64,000 bases of DNA, taken from NCBI GenBank assembly GCA_019638805.1, contig JAHBTA010000003.1, positions 248,001 to 312,000 on the forward strand, written 5' to 3'. The position numbers and the translations under genes were made by a program. Source of the stretch: Microbacteriaceae bacterium (GTDB taxonomy: Bacteria; Actinomycetota; Actinomycetes; Actinomycetales; Microbacteriaceae). Positions within the stretch are counted from its first letter, which is position 1, and the number at the start of each line of letters is the position of its first letter. The notes under the pieces are model-generated. The model did no database searches. It had not been told where the DNA came from and saw only the letters and a program-made list of their open reading frames with translations. Below are positions 1 to 9,451 of this stretch, piece after piece.

Positions 1-905
1 CCGAGCCCCTCGTCGGTCCAGCCCCGGAGATCGCGGGCCGCGCGCTCCACCTGCCACGGAGCCAGCCCGAAGCGCTTGGCCAGCTCGGCCGCGCTGCCCC
101 GTGCGCCCGCGACCTTGGCCATGGTGCGGACCTTGCTCGCAATCGCGGCGATCATCGGCACCGGGTCGGCGCCCGACGCCAGGGCGTGCCGGAGCAGACC
201 CAGCGCCTCGCCATGCCGGCCGGCGATCGCGGCATCCGCGACCGCGAACGCACTGGTCTCGACCCGGCCGCCGTAGTAGGTCGCGACGATCTGCTCGGTG
301 ATCTCCTCCGCCGAGTCGGCCAGCAGCTGACGGCAGGCCGCGGCCAGCTCGGCCAGGTCCTCCGAGAACGCGTTCACGAGAGCGCGCTGCGCGCCCGGCG
401 CGATCCGGCGCCTCGCCGCAGCGAACTCGGTGCGCACGAAGTCGAGCTTGTCGGAGTCGCGCTTGAGCTCGGCGCACACCACCTCGATGCCGCCGCCGGA
501 GCCTGCGCGCACGGCGTCGAGCAGCTTCTTGCCGCGCACACCACCCGCGTGCCGCAGGACGAGGCAGGTGTCGTCGGCCACCGCATCCAGGTAGGCCAGC
601 GCATCGTCGAGGAAGGCGTCACTGCTGCGCTCGACGCCGTCGACCCGGATGAAACGGGGCTCGCCGAACAGGCTCGGGCTGGCCAGCGTGAGCAGTTCGC
701 CCGGCGCGTACCCCGCGGCGTCGAGCTCGGAGACCTCGAGGGTCGGATCCTCCGCGCGCAGGGTGTCGCGCAGCAGGCGGATCGCCCGGTCGGCCAGCAC
801 CTGCTCGCCGCCCGAGACCAGGACGACGGGGGCGGGGCGGATGGCGTCCCAGCTCAGCTGCGGGATCGCCGCCTTCGCGGGTGCGCGCTTCGCCGGTGCC
901 GCCAT
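1..905 (-). CDS. holA: DNA polymerase III subunit delta (partial)
   Basis: Clamp-loader delta subunit, which opens the beta sliding clamp during replication. The minus-strand frame opens at an ATG at 905 and runs off the left edge, so the C-terminus is missing (about 301 residues visible). The N-terminal region has the P-loop-like fold start (VVLVSGGEQVLADRAIRLLR) and the pattern L.GEPRFIRVDGVE typical of HolA; the later SAEEITEQIVATYYGGRVE segment matches the lid region. A short Lys/Ala-rich N-terminal tail precedes the domain, as in other actinobacteria. It lies 89 nt downstream of comEC on the same strand, a common actinobacterial order. Confident by motif and synteny. Confidence 0.9.
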   Translation of the reverse strand, partial: MAAPAKRAPAKAAIPQLSWDAIRPAPVVLVSGGEQVLADRAIRLLRDTLRAEDPTLEVSELDAAGYAPGELLTLASPSLFGEPRFIRVDGVERSSDAFLDDALAYLDAVADDTCLVLRHAGGVRGKKLLDAVRAGSGGGIEVVCAELKRDSDKLDFVRTEFAAARRRIAPGAQRALVNAFSEDLAELAAACRQLLADSAEEITEQIVATYYGGRVETSAFAVADAAIAGRHGEALGLLRHALASGADPVPMIAAIASKVRTMAKVAGARGSAAELAKRFGLAPWQVERAARDLRGWTDEGL

Positions 906-994
906 GAGTCTCCCTTCCCGCCCCAGCCTAGGGCGCGCCCCGGACGCCCGGCGCCGACGTCCGGCGCCTCGCCAGGCGCCCCTCCCGGGAACAC

Positions 995-3280
995 TCAACC
1001 CCGCTCGGTCCACACCCGTACCCGACCGGGCTCATCCCCCGGCGCCACGAGCACGAGTCCGTCGAGATCGCTGCGCTCGGGTGTCGTGCCCGCGGCAGCG
1101 AGAATGCCCAGCAGCGCGTCGCTCGGATGCCCGTAGTCGTTGTCCGCGCCCACTCCGATCAGGCCGACCACGGCATCCAGCTCGTCGTAGAGCCCGGCAT
1201 CCTGATCGGCGGACCCGTGGTGCGCAACCTTGACCACGTCGACGCGCGGGACACCCCCCGACTGGCGCAGCGCACCCAGGAGCCGGCGCTGCGACTCCTC
1301 CCCCAAGTCGCCCAGGAAGATCCCGCTGAGACACCGGCACGCCGTGGTCGGCTGCACGAGCAGGGCCACGCTGGCCGGGTTGCCCGGCTCGACCCCCGAC
1401 GGCGGCGGCCAGAGCACCCTCCAGGACAGCTCACCCAGCGTGCCGCTCTCCCCGGTGCTGACGTGGTCCACGCGAGCCCCGCCACGGGCGAGCGCGTCGG
1501 CGATGGCTGTGTCTCCAGAATCGGAGACCGGGCCGACCATCGTGCGATCCACCCTTCCGAGAACCGCCTCGACGCCTCCCACGTGATCCAGGTCGTAGTG
1601 GGTCAGGACGAGCAGCTGGATGCGGCCCACCCCGAGCTCGTCGAGGCACGCGCCCAGCGGGGCCGGGTCCGGACCCGTGTCGATGAGCGCGACCTGCCCC
1701 GCACTGCGGATGACGACGGCGTCGCCCTGGCCCACATCGCACAGCGCGATCTGCCAGTCGCCGGGCCGCCCCGCGAGCGTCGCGACCCGGCCGCCAGCGA
1801 GCACCGCGAGATAGATCGCGAGCGAGAGAACCATCGCCCGCATCAGCCCGGCGCGCAGCCGTTCCGACCCCGCGCCGAGGATGAGCGCCGCTGCGACCAC
1901 GGTCACGACCCCCATGAGCACCACCCCCGGAGGACCCGTCGGCCACGGACTGCGCGCTCCCGGAAGACCCGCGAAGAAGGATGCGACGCCCGCGATCCAG
2001 CTCGCCGGCAGCCAGGCGATCCACGCGACCGGCGCCGCGAGCGGAGGCAGGAGCGCGGTCAGCAGGCACGCCGCCAGACCCGCCACGGTCGCCAGCGGAG
2101 AGGCGGGTTCGGCCAGCAGGTTCGCGGGTACGCCGTAGAGCGGGAGCGCGGGATCCAGCATGAGCAGCACCGGCTGACACGCCAATTGCGCCGCCGTGGG
2201 CACCGCGATCACGAGCGCCAGCCACCGCGGAAGTCGGCGCCCGAGGCGCTCCGCGAGCGGTCGGGCGAGCACGATCAACCCGGCCGTGGCGAGCACGCTC
2301 AACGCGAAGCCGTAGCTGCGCGCGAGCCACGGGTCGGCCGCCAGCAGACCGATCACCGCCAGGCAGAGCACCGGGATGCCGCTGCGCGCCCGCGAGGACG
2401 CCAGCGCGATGAGCCCGACAGCGGCCATGACGGCCGCCCTCTGCACGCTCGGCTCCGGGGTCACGAGCACCACGAACCCGCCGAGCGCCGCGAGAGCGAG
2501 CACGATGCGGCCCGTGCGACCAACGCCCAAGGCGCCCGCCAGCACGAACGCGATCCCGACCACGACCACGCAGTTGGAGCCCGACACCGCCGTCAGATGG
2601 CTGAGCGACGCCGCCTTCATGTCCGAATCCAGTGCGGCCGGGACCGCCGAGGTGTCGCCGATCGCGAGTCCGGGCAGCAGCCGCCCTCCCGGACCGGGGA
2701 GGGCGCTCGCGAGCCGGGCGAACCGGTCTCGCATCTCCTGCGCGCCGCCGAGCGGCCCCGAGACTTCCGCGAGCAGGCGCACCCGGTCGCGGGCGTACAT
2801 CAGGAACGCGCTCTGGTCTCCGGCCTCCGCCCGCCGGAGAGCACCCGTCGCCGCGATCCGGTCGCCGATGCCCGCCGACCGCAGGACCTCATCGCCGGGA
2901 GCCCCGAACAGCAGGATGGGCGCCCCACCCGCCGAGACCCGCACCCGCTCCCCGGCGGGCCGGCCCACGATCTCGAGGACGAGGTTCACCGATCGCCCCG
3001 ACTCGGCAGCCGAAAGCAGCTCTGACGATTCGCGCCGCTGCTGCCCCGCCGCGGCCGCCGAGAGCACGAGCGCCGCGACCACCGCGGTCACCGCCGCGGC
3101 GCCGAGCGCCCCGGCGCGGGCCCGGCCGCTGTGGCCGAGGATGACGGCGACCACGACACCGAGGGCCACCACCCACCCGGCCGCGGCCGCGAGCGCGAGG
3201 CCCTCGCGGCATCCCACCGCAACACCGGCCGCGAGCCACGCGACGCACGCCGGGCCGGCCAGCCGGAGGTCGCGCCGCAT
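995..3280 (-). CDS. comEC: ComEC/Rec2 family competence protein
   Basis: Polytopic membrane channel for uptake of single-stranded DNA, or its competence-like homologue. From the ATG at 3280 it is 761 aa: an N-terminal membrane pair, an OB-like soluble region, a multi-pass Competence domain (including HLTAVSGSNCVVVVG) and a C-terminal metallo-beta-lactamase-like domain with HYDLDHVGG and VAHHGS metal-site motifs. The open frame extends to 3910, but that part is a shadow of comEA. The real start overlaps the comEA stop as TGATG, indicating translational coupling. Natural competence is not proven for most Microbacteriaceae. Confidence 0.92.
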   Translation of the reverse strand: MRRDLRLAGPACVAWLAAGVAVGCREGLALAAAAGWVVALGVVVAVILGHSGRARAGALGAAAVTAVVAALVLSAAAAGQQRRESSELLSAAESGRSVNLVLEIVGRPAGERVRVSAGGAPILLFGAPGDEVLRSAGIGDRIAATGALRRAEAGDQSAFLMYARDRVRLLAEVSGPLGGAQEMRDRFARLASALPGPGGRLLPGLAIGDTSAVPAALDSDMKAASLSHLTAVSGSNCVVVVGIAFVLAGALGVGRTGRIVLALAALGGFVVLVTPEPSVQRAAVMAAVGLIALASSRARSGIPVLCLAVIGLLAADPWLARSYGFALSVLATAGLIVLARPLAERLGRRLPRWLALVIAVPTAAQLACQPVLLMLDPALPLYGVPANLLAEPASPLATVAGLAACLLTALLPPLAAPVAWIAWLPASWIAGVASFFAGLPGARSPWPTGPPGVVLMGVVTVVAAALILGAGSERLRAGLMRAMVLSLAIYLAVLAGGRVATLAGRPGDWQIALCDVGQGDAVVIRSAGQVALIDTGPDPAPLGACLDELGVGRIQLLVLTHYDLDHVGGVEAVLGRVDRTMVGPVSDSGDTAIADALARGGARVDHVSTGESGTLGELSWRVLWPPPSGVEPGNPASVALLVQPTTACRCLSGIFLGDLGEESQRRLLGALRQSGGVPRVDVVKVAHHGSADQDAGLYDELDAVVGLIGVGADNDYGHPSDALLGILAAAGTTPERSDLDGLVLVAPGDEPGRVRVWTERG

Positions 3281-3876
3281 CAGACGGTGACCAGGTCGCG
3301 CAGCTGATCCAGGGTCGCCGCGCCGATGCCGGCGACGTCGAGCAGGTCCTCCACGCTCGCGAATCGGCCGTTCCGCTCCCGCCAGTCGAGGATGCGCTGC
3401 GCCATGGCCGGGCCGATGCGCGGCAGGGTCTCGAGCGCCGCGGCGTCGGCGGTGTTGAGGTTGACCCGCCCGTCGCTCGTCGTCGCGGAGGGCGCCGTCG
3501 CCTCGCCCACCGCGGGGATGACGAGCTGCTCGCCGTCGGAGATCTGTCTGGCGAGATTGACGCCCGCCGGGTCGGCGTCGGCGGTGAACCCGCCGGCCGC
3601 GGCCACGGCGTCCACCGCGCGGTCGCCCGCCCGCAGGACGTATAGACCCGGTGCCTCGACCTGACCCAGCACGTGCACGTAGATCTCGGCGGGTCCTGGC
3701 GTCGTCGGACCAGCCGAGGTGCCGGGCCCCGGCGCGATGATGTCGGTCTGCCCGTGTGGCGTGAGCGCCGTGACGCCGACCCCGACGGCCGCGGCCACCA
3801 GGCCCAGGACGACCACGGCGCCCGCCCCCGTGCGCACGCGTGCCCGGCGGGGGTCGGGCGATGGCGCGGTGCTCAC
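3280..3876 (-). CDS. comEA: ComEA family DNA-binding protein
   Basis: Membrane-anchored DNA receptor of the competence system, 198 aa. One N-terminal transmembrane helix (about residues 18-38) is followed by a SLBB domain (about 63-120: EIYVHVLGQVEAPGLYVL) and a C-terminal helix-hairpin-helix pair (about 135-195: VNLNTADAAALETLPRIGPAMAQRILDWR read in parts). The HhH motifs bind duplex DNA without sequence specificity in characterised ComEA proteins. It is coupled to comEC by a one-base TGATG overlap and lies downstream of leuS on the same strand. Confidence 0.93.
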   Translation of the reverse strand: MSTAPSPDPRRARVRTGAGAVVVLGLVAAAVGVGVTALTPHGQTDIIAPGPGTSAGPTTPGPAEIYVHVLGQVEAPGLYVLRAGDRAVDAVAAAGGFTADADPAGVNLARQISDGEQLVIPAVGEATAPSATTSDGRVNLNTADAAALETLPRIGPAMAQRILDWRERNGRFASVEDLLDVAGIGAATLDQLRDLVTV

Positions 3877-3937
3877 CGGCCGAAGCTACGCGGCGGTGCG
3901 CTCCCCGCAACGGTCCCGGCGACGATCGGTGGGCCTC

Positions 3938-3951
3938 GCCGTCACGACGGC
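3938..3951 (-). terminator. Hairpin between leuS and comEA
   Basis: GCCGTC-AC-GACGGC forms a perfect 6-bp stem directly after the leuS stop codon. There is no U-tract, so it is at best a weak or Rho-assisted terminator, or an mRNA 3' stabiliser. Confidence 0.3.
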
Positions 3952-3964
3952 CCTGGGGAGGAGT

Positions 3965-6532
3965 TCAGCCCCGCGTCGCGATGTTGACCAGACGCGGCGC
4001 CCGCACGATCACATTGACGATCTCGCGATCGCCCACGGCGCGCACGGCACCCGCGGTGGCGCGGGCCAGCGCCTCCAGCTCGTCCGCCGAGATCGTCGGC
4101 GAGACCTCGAGCTTGTCGCGCACCTTGCCGTCCACCTGCACGATCGCCGTCACCGAGTCCTCGACCAGGAGGGTCGCATCCGGCTTGCGCAGGCCCGCGA
4201 ACGCGACCTCGCTCTCGTAGCCCAGGCGCTCCCACATGTCCGCGGCGGTGTAGGGCGCGAAGAGCGAGAGCAGCACCGCGACGACCTCGATCGCCTCGCG
4301 CACCGCCGCGTCGCCGGCACCCGGACCCGTGTCGATGGTCTTCCGGATGGCGTTGACGAGCTCCATGAGCCTGGCAACCACCACGTTGAACTTGAACGCC
4401 TCGACGAGCCCGGGCGCCTCGGCCAGCAGATGGTGGGTCTGCCGGCGCAGGGCGACGTCACCGGTCTTCCACTCCACGTCGGGCGACGAGGTCACCTCGC
4501 CCGAGATGCGCCAGGCACGCGCGAGGAACTTCGCCGACCCGGTGGGCGAGACATCCGCCCAGTCGATGTCGTCCTCCGGCGGGCCCGCGAAGGCCATGGT
4601 CAGCCGCACCGCGTCCGACCCGTGCTCGTCCAGCTGATCGGACAGGCGCACCAGGTTGCCCCGGCTCTTCGACATGGCCGAGCCGTTCATGATGACCATG
4701 CCCTGGTTGAGCAGGGCGGTAAAGGGCTCGGTGAAGGTCAGGTAGCCCAGGTCGAAGAGCACCTTGGTGATGAACCGGGCGTACAGAAGATGCAGGATCG
4801 CGTGGGTCACCCCTCCGACGTACTGGTCGACGGGTGCCCACTTCTCCGCCTCCGCCGGGTCGAAAGCCTGGGTGTCGTCGTTCGGGTCGAGGAAGCGCAG
4901 GAAGTACCAGGACGAGTCCACGAAGGTGTCCATGGTGTCCGGGTCGCGCGTCACGGGCGTGCCGTCGGGCAGGGTCGTGCTGACCCAGTCCACCGCCGCA
5001 CCCAGCGGCGAGGTGCCCTTGGGCTGCAGGTCGAGGCCGTCCGTCGGTGGCAGCACCACGGGCAGCTGGTCCTCGGGCACCGGGTGCTCGCCGCCCTCTG
5101 CGTCGTGCAGGATCGGGATGGGAGTGCCCCAGTACCGCTGGCGCGAGATGAGCCAGTCGCGCAGCCGGAAGGTCTTCGCGGCCCGGCCGGTGCCTGCCCC
5201 CTCGAGCAATTCGATGACGCGGGTGATGGCGTTGGCCTTGCTCAGCCCGTCGAGCGGGCCCGAGTTGATCATGCGACCGTCGCCCGAGAGCGCGGTGCCG
5301 GTGCCCACGGGGTCGAGCTCCGCGGCCTCGGCGGCCCCGGCATCCAGCATCTCCTCGGTGATCACGGGCAGGGCGCCGGTCACCGGGGCGTTGGTGTCGA
5401 CCACGACCCGCACGGGAAGGTCGAACTTCAGGGCGAAATCCAGGTCGCGCTGGTCGTGCGCGGGCACGGCCATGATCGCGCCGTGCCCGTAGTCGGCCAG
5501 CACGTAGTCGGCCGCCCAGATCGGCAGGCGCTCGCCGTTGACCGGGTTGATCGCGAAGCGGTCCAGGAACACGCCGGTCTTCTCACGCGTGGTGTCCTGC
5601 CGCTCGATCTCGTTCGAGCGCTGCACCTCGGCCAGGTACCCGGCGAACGCCTGCTGCACCTCCGGGGTCGAGCCCGCGGCGAGCTCGGCGGCCAGCTCGG
5701 AGTCGGGGGCGACCACCATGAAGGTCGCCCCGAAGAGCGTGTCGGGCCGGGTGGTGAAGACCGTGACCGGTTCGTCGCGACCCTCGATCACGAAGTCGAC
5801 GTCCGCACCGGTCGAGCGCCCGATCCAGTTGCGCTGCATCGTGATGACCTTGCTGGGCCACGACCCCTCGAGCTGGTTGAGGTCGTCGAGCAGCCGGTCC
5901 GCGTAGTCGGTGATCTTGAAGTACCACTGCGTGAGCTTCTTCTTGGTCACCAGGTTGTCGCAGCGCTCGCAGCGGCCGTCGACCACCTGCTCGTTGGCCA
6001 GCACCGTCTGGTCGTGCGGGCACCAGTTGACCCAGCTCGCCTTGCGGTAGGCCAGGCCCTTCTCGTACAGCTTGAGGAAGAGCCACTGGTTCCAGGTGTA
6101 GTACTCGGGGTCGGAGGTGCGCAGTACGCGATCCCAGTCGAAGCTCGCGGCCAGGCGCTTCATCGAGGCGAGCTGCTGGTCGATGTTGGCGTAGGTCCAC
6201 TCGCGCGGGTCGGTGCCGCGCTTGATGGCCGCGTTCTCGGCGGGGAGACCGAACGAGTCCCAGCCGATCGGGTGCAGCACGTTGAAGCCCTGCTGACGCC
6301 AATAGCGCGCGATGATGTCGCCGAAGGTGTACGCCTCGGCGTGACCCATGTGCAGATCGCCCGACGGGTACGGGAACATGTCGAGCACGTACTTGCGCGG
6401 GCGCGTGTCGGAGGGGTCGTCGGTCGCGAAGGGGCGGGTCTGCTCCCAGCGCGCCATCCATCTCTCCTGGATGCGCGCGATGTCGTACTCGGCCGCCTCG
6501 TCGGTGGGCGTGTCGCTGTCGTGCTCGGTCAA
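3965..6532 (-). CDS. leuS: Leucyl-tRNA synthetase
   Basis: Charges tRNA-Leu in the cytosol. The class I signatures are present: HMGH at about residues 61-64 and KMSKS-type AMSKS near the C-terminal third. A zinc-like [12 protein letters not shown]...CERC insertion and the large CP1 editing domain (including [15 protein letters not shown]) lie between them; an anticodon-binding domain ends the protein. The frame stays open far upstream, but similarity begins at LTEHDSD. I chose the TTG at 6532 because GGAAG lies about 9 nt upstream. The resulting 855 aa is a normal LeuS length. Confidence 0.95.
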   Translation of the reverse strand: MTEHDSDTPTDEAAEYDIARIQERWMARWEQTRPFATDDPSDTRPRKYVLDMFPYPSGDLHMGHAEAYTFGDIIARYWRQQGFNVLHPIGWDSFGLPAENAAIKRGTDPREWTYANIDQQLASMKRLAASFDWDRVLRTSDPEYYTWNQWLFLKLYEKGLAYRKASWVNWCPHDQTVLANEQVVDGRCERCDNLVTKKKLTQWYFKITDYADRLLDDLNQLEGSWPSKVITMQRNWIGRSTGADVDFVIEGRDEPVTVFTTRPDTLFGATFMVVAPDSELAAELAAGSTPEVQQAFAGYLAEVQRSNEIERQDTTREKTGVFLDRFAINPVNGERLPIWAADYVLADYGHGAIMAVPAHDQRDLDFALKFDLPVRVVVDTNAPVTGALPVITEEMLDAGAAEAAELDPVGTGTALSGDGRMINSGPLDGLSKANAITRVIELLEGAGTGRAAKTFRLRDWLISRQRYWGTPIPILHDAEGGEHPVPEDQLPVVLPPTDGLDLQPKGTSPLGAAVDWVSTTLPDGTPVTRDPDTMDTFVDSSWYFLRFLDPNDDTQAFDPAEAEKWAPVDQYVGGVTHAILHLLYARFITKVLFDLGYLTFTEPFTALLNQGMVIMNGSAMSKSRGNLVRLSDQLDEHGSDAVRLTMAFAGPPEDDIDWADVSPTGSAKFLARAWRISGEVTSSPDVEWKTGDVALRRQTHHLLAEAPGLVEAFKFNVVVARLMELVNAIRKTIDTGPGAGDAAVREAIEVVAVLLSLFAPYTAADMWERLGYESEVAFAGLRKPDATLLVEDSVTAIVQVDGKVRDKLEVSPTISADELEALARATAGAVRAVGDREIVNVIVRAPRLVNIATRG

Positions 6533-6597
6533 GGGATCAACTTCCGTGCGGAAACGAAGGGTGGATGCCGTGGCGACGACAGCGCTGGCGTCGCGGC

Positions 6598-7944
6598 TCA
6601 GTGCTCCAGCGTAGCGACCCCGAGCGCACGCAGGAGCGCCGCCGCCTTGAGCCGGGCCTCCGCCACCTCGGCCTCCGGTCGGGACAACGCCGTGATCCCA
6701 CCGCCTGTTCCCACGGTCGCCCCGCGCTCGTCGAGCACGATGCTGCGGATCGTCATGGCCAGGTCGACACGGCCGTCGAGACCGAGGTAGCCGAACGCCC
6801 CCGCGTACAGGCCTCGAGCGCGCTGCTCGAGCCCGTCGAGCAGCTCGGTCGCCCGCAGCTTGGGCGCGCCGGTCATCGATCCAGCGGGCAGGCACGCCGC
6901 GATCGCGTCGATGCCGTCGAGCCCCTCGCGCAGGCGCCCCTCGATGGAGCTCACCAGCTGATGCACCTGGGCGTAGCTCTCGACCGCGAGCAGGCTCGGC
7001 ACCGTGACCGTGCCCGGTTCGCACACGCGCTGCAGGTCGTTACGCATGAGGTCGACGATCATGACGTTCTCGGCGCGCTCCTTGTCGTCCTCGCGCAGCT
7101 CCTGCCTGAGGCGATCGTCGGATGCCGCGTCCGGGTCCCGCGGGCGCGTCCCCTTGATCGGGTGGGTGCGCACGATCCCGCCGGCACCGGGCTCGACCTC
7201 GAGGAAGCGCTCCGGGCTCGAGCTCAGCAGGTCGACCCCGCCGATGCGCAGGAGTGCCCCGTGGTGGCTGGGCGAACTCGCCCGCAGCCTGCCGTACACC
7301 TCGACCGGGTCGAACACGCCCTCGACCTCGGCCTCGGTCGTGAGGCACAACTGGTAGGCCTCGCCCTCGCGGATCGCCTCCTGGCAGGCGAGCACCTTCG
7401 CCGCATACTCGGCGTCCGTGTCGCGCCAGTGGACCTCGCGAGGCGCGGGCGGCTGGCCCGGGTCCGGCACGACGGGCGCAGGCGGGTCCCCCGCCGCGCC
7501 CAGCGCGGCGATCGTCTCGTCCCGCCAGGCCGCGAGCTCGCCCTCCCACGCGTCGCCGAGCGCGAGCAGCTGGGCCACGCCGTCCGGGTCGACGGCGAGC
7601 GCGCGATCCACCCGGAGGAACGCCGCGTCCGGGTAGCGCGAGGCGTGACCCACCGGGGCGCCCATGGTCTCCCCGCGGAGCTCGTAGCCCAGCCACCCGA
7701 CCAGGCCGAGGCGGAAGGGGGGCGCGCCGGCATCCGCCTCGGGCTCGGGGTCGGCCAGTGCGGCGCGCACCGCGGGCAGCACGGGAGGCTCCGGATACCA
7801 CGGTGACCCGACACCCAGGTAGCTCGTCCCGTCGGCGCCGCTGTCGAGCCAGAACACATCGGTCGCATCCCCGCACAGCGCCGCGAAGGCGCGCTCGGCG
7901 GAGAATCCGCCGCCGAGCGGATGGCGCAGCAGGCGGTGCGGCAT
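6598..7944 (-). CDS. pabB: Aminodeoxychorismate synthase component I
   Basis: Chorismate-binding enzyme, 448 aa, making 4-amino-4-deoxychorismate for folate. The C-terminal chorismate domain carries [15 protein letters not shown] and the [12 protein letters not shown] ... [11 protein letters not shown] block diagnostic of the TrpE/PabB family. The N-terminal half is the usual less-conserved lobe. No glutaminase (pabA) is adjacent. It is divergent from a class IV aminotransferase (PabC-like) whose start lies only 11 nt away, supporting PabB over TrpE. No Shine-Dalgarno precedes the ATG; see the shared promoter at 7944-7956. Confidence 0.88.
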   Translation of the reverse strand: MPHRLLRHPLGGGFSAERAFAALCGDATDVFWLDSGADGTSYLGVGSPWYPEPPVLPAVRAALADPEPEADAGAPPFRLGLVGWLGYELRGETMGAPVGHASRYPDAAFLRVDRALAVDPDGVAQLLALGDAWEGELAAWRDETIAALGAAGDPPAPVVPDPGQPPAPREVHWRDTDAEYAAKVLACQEAIREGEAYQLCLTTEAEVEGVFDPVEVYGRLRASSPSHHGALLRIGGVDLLSSSPERFLEVEPGAGGIVRTHPIKGTRPRDPDAASDDRLRQELREDDKERAENVMIVDLMRNDLQRVCEPGTVTVPSLLAVESYAQVHQLVSSIEGRLREGLDGIDAIAACLPAGSMTGAPKLRATELLDGLEQRARGLYAGAFGYLGLDGRVDLAMTIRSIVLDERGATVGTGGGITALSRPEAEVAEARLKAAALLRALGVATLEH

Positions 7945-7956
7945 AGCCTGATCCTA
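7944..7956. promoter_or_regulatory. Overlapping divergent -10 elements (leaderless pair)
   Basis: On the plus strand TAGCCT (7944-7949) is followed by exactly 6 nt and then the ATG at 7956. On the minus strand TAGGAT (7956-7951) is followed by exactly 6 nt and then the pabB ATG at 7944. Both -10 elements lie in the same 13-bp near-palindrome, placing each predicted transcription start on the A of its own start codon. Neither gene has a Shine-Dalgarno. -35 matches are weak. Inferred from sequence symmetry. Confidence 0.55.
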
Positions 7957-8753
7957 TGAGCGCGGCGACGGTGTACCTCTGGCGGGAGGACCGGCTCGAA
8001 CCGCGCGACGACTGCGATGTGCTGCCCGCCGTGATCGAGGCCGCCGACTCGTGGCTCGTGACCGACGGGCGCGTCCGGGGGCTCGAGCTGCACCGCACCC
8101 GGTTCATGACCTCGATCCCCCGCGGCCGCTACCGCCAGGTCGACCCGGGGGCGTTCTGGGACGCGAGCATGGCGGCCCTGCCGCGTACCGGCGCGTGGTT
8201 CCCGCGCGTCGAACTGCGCACGCAGCTGCTGAGGCCGCAATTGCTGTTGCGCGTACGCGAGGCGCCCGAGCTCAAGCGCTCGATCGTGCTGGCCACCCAC
8301 ACCGGGCGCGACCCCCGCACGGCGCCCCGGTTCAAGGGGCCCGACCTGGAGGCCATGGTGCGTCTGCGCACGCGCGCTCAGGCGCGGGGCGCCGACGAGG
8401 CCGTGCAGCTGAGCCCGCAGGGGCACGTGGCCGACGGGTCGACCACGAGCATCGCGTGGTGGCGCGGCGACGCGCTGTGCGTGCCGGCCGCGGACATCGA
8501 GCGGATCGACGGGGTCACCCTGCGCTCGGTCGTCGCGCTCGCGACCGCGCTGGGCATCGATGTGCTCTACGAGTCCGTGCGGCCGGAGGAGCTCGACGGA
8601 CTCGAGGTGTGGGCGCTCAACGCCCTGCACGGCATCCGCATCGTGACCTCGTGGATCGACGGCCCCGCCACGGCCGAGGAGCCCGGCCGCCTCGCAGACT
8701 GGCGGGCGCGGCTGGACGCGCTGCGGCATCCGCTGCCCCCGGCGGGCGCATGA
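7956..8753 (+). CDS. Aminotransferase class IV (PabC-like)
   Basis: PLP-dependent fold-type IV enzyme, 265 aa, probably 4-amino-4-deoxychorismate lyase acting after PabB to give p-aminobenzoate. Visible are RFKGPDLEAM with the candidate PLP lysine, ADEAVQLSPQGHVADGSTTSIAWW matching the EALLLD..G.V.EG..SN family block in part, and DGVTLRSVV. The pairing with divergent pabB is the main argument for the lyase role; a D-amino-acid or branched-chain transaminase is the alternative. The stop overlaps the DedA start by ATGA. Confidence 0.75.
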   Translation: MSAATVYLWREDRLEPRDDCDVLPAVIEAADSWLVTDGRVRGLELHRTRFMTSIPRGRYRQVDPGAFWDASMAALPRTGAWFPRVELRTQLLRPQLLLRVREAPELKRSIVLATHTGRDPRTAPRFKGPDLEAMVRLRTRAQARGADEAVQLSPQGHVADGSTTSIAWWRGDALCVPAADIERIDGVTLRSVVALATALGIDVLYESVRPEELDGLEVWALNALHGIRIVTSWIDGPATAEEPGRLADWRARLDALRHPLPPAGA

Positions 8754-9445
8754 GCTGGATCGATCAGGCGCTTTTCTGGGTGCTCGACCTCGTGCAATCG
8801 GTCGACCCGGTCGCGCGGACCCTACTCGCCGGACTCGGCATCATGCTCGAGACCTCCCTGCTGGTGGGGCTCATCGTGCCGGGTGACACCATCGTGCTCG
8901 TCGCCAGCACCGCGATCGACACCCCCGCGCAGTACGCCGGGATGCTGGCCGCGGTCATCGTCGGTGCCCTCACGGGAGAGAGCATCGGCTTCGCCCTCGG
9001 GCGGTTCTTCGGCCCGCGCATCCGCGATTCCCGGCTGGGAGCCCGGATCGGCGTGGAGAACTGGCATCGTGCCGAGTACTACGTCGACCGGCGCGGCGGG
9101 ATCGCCGTGTTCATCTCGCGGTTCCTGCCGGTGCTGCATTCGCTCGTGCCGGTCACGGTCGGCATGAGCACCATGCGCTACCGGCGCTTCATGGCCTGGA
9201 CGGTCCCGGCCTGCGTCATCTGGGCGGTCGCCTACGTGACCGTCGGGTGGGTCGTGGCGGGCAGTTACCGGGCGCTGTCCAGCCAATTGCATTTCGCGGG
9301 GTATCTGTTCGTCGCCGCGATCGTGCTCTTCCTGGTCGCGGTCGTCGTGGTGAAGCGCCTCATCGAGCGCAGTCAGGCCCGTCACTGGTCGACGCCCGGC
9401 GACGGCGACGTCGAGACGTACGACGAGCCGCCGCCGGGCGCCTAG
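8750..9445 (+). CDS. DedA family membrane protein
   Basis: Integral membrane protein, 231 aa, of the DedA/SNARE-associated (VTT) family; some members are undecaprenyl-phosphate or phospholipid flippases. It has the family hallmarks: an amphipathic re-entrant region (LIVPGDTIVLVAS), GESIGFALGRFFG, and FISRFLPVLHSLVPVTVGMSTMRYRRF, which holds the conserved R-x(2)P..R patch. The C-terminus is a single helix and a charged tail. Translationally coupled to the upstream aminotransferase by a 4-bp ATGA overlap. Confidence 0.9.
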   Translation: MSWIDQALFWVLDLVQSVDPVARTLLAGLGIMLETSLLVGLIVPGDTIVLVASTAIDTPAQYAGMLAAVIVGALTGESIGFALGRFFGPRIRDSRLGARIGVENWHRAEYYVDRRGGIAVFISRFLPVLHSLVPVTVGMSTMRYRRFMAWTVPACVIWAVAYVTVGWVVAGSYRALSSQLHFAGYLFVAAIVLFLVAVVVVKRLIERSQARHWSTPGDGDVETYDEPPPGA

Positions 9446-9451
9446 GACGGG

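Noticed and set aside
940..964. CCGGACG/CGTCCGG dyad between comEC and holA as a terminator
   Set aside because: Long loop, no T-tract, and the genes appear co-directional and probably co-transcribed.
1127..3025. Long plus-strand open frames opposite comEC (up to 632 codons), and similar ones at 3719-6790 and 6565-7806
   Set aside because: High-GC antisense shadows: Arg/Ala/Gly/Pro-rich, no motifs, fully opposite recognised genes.
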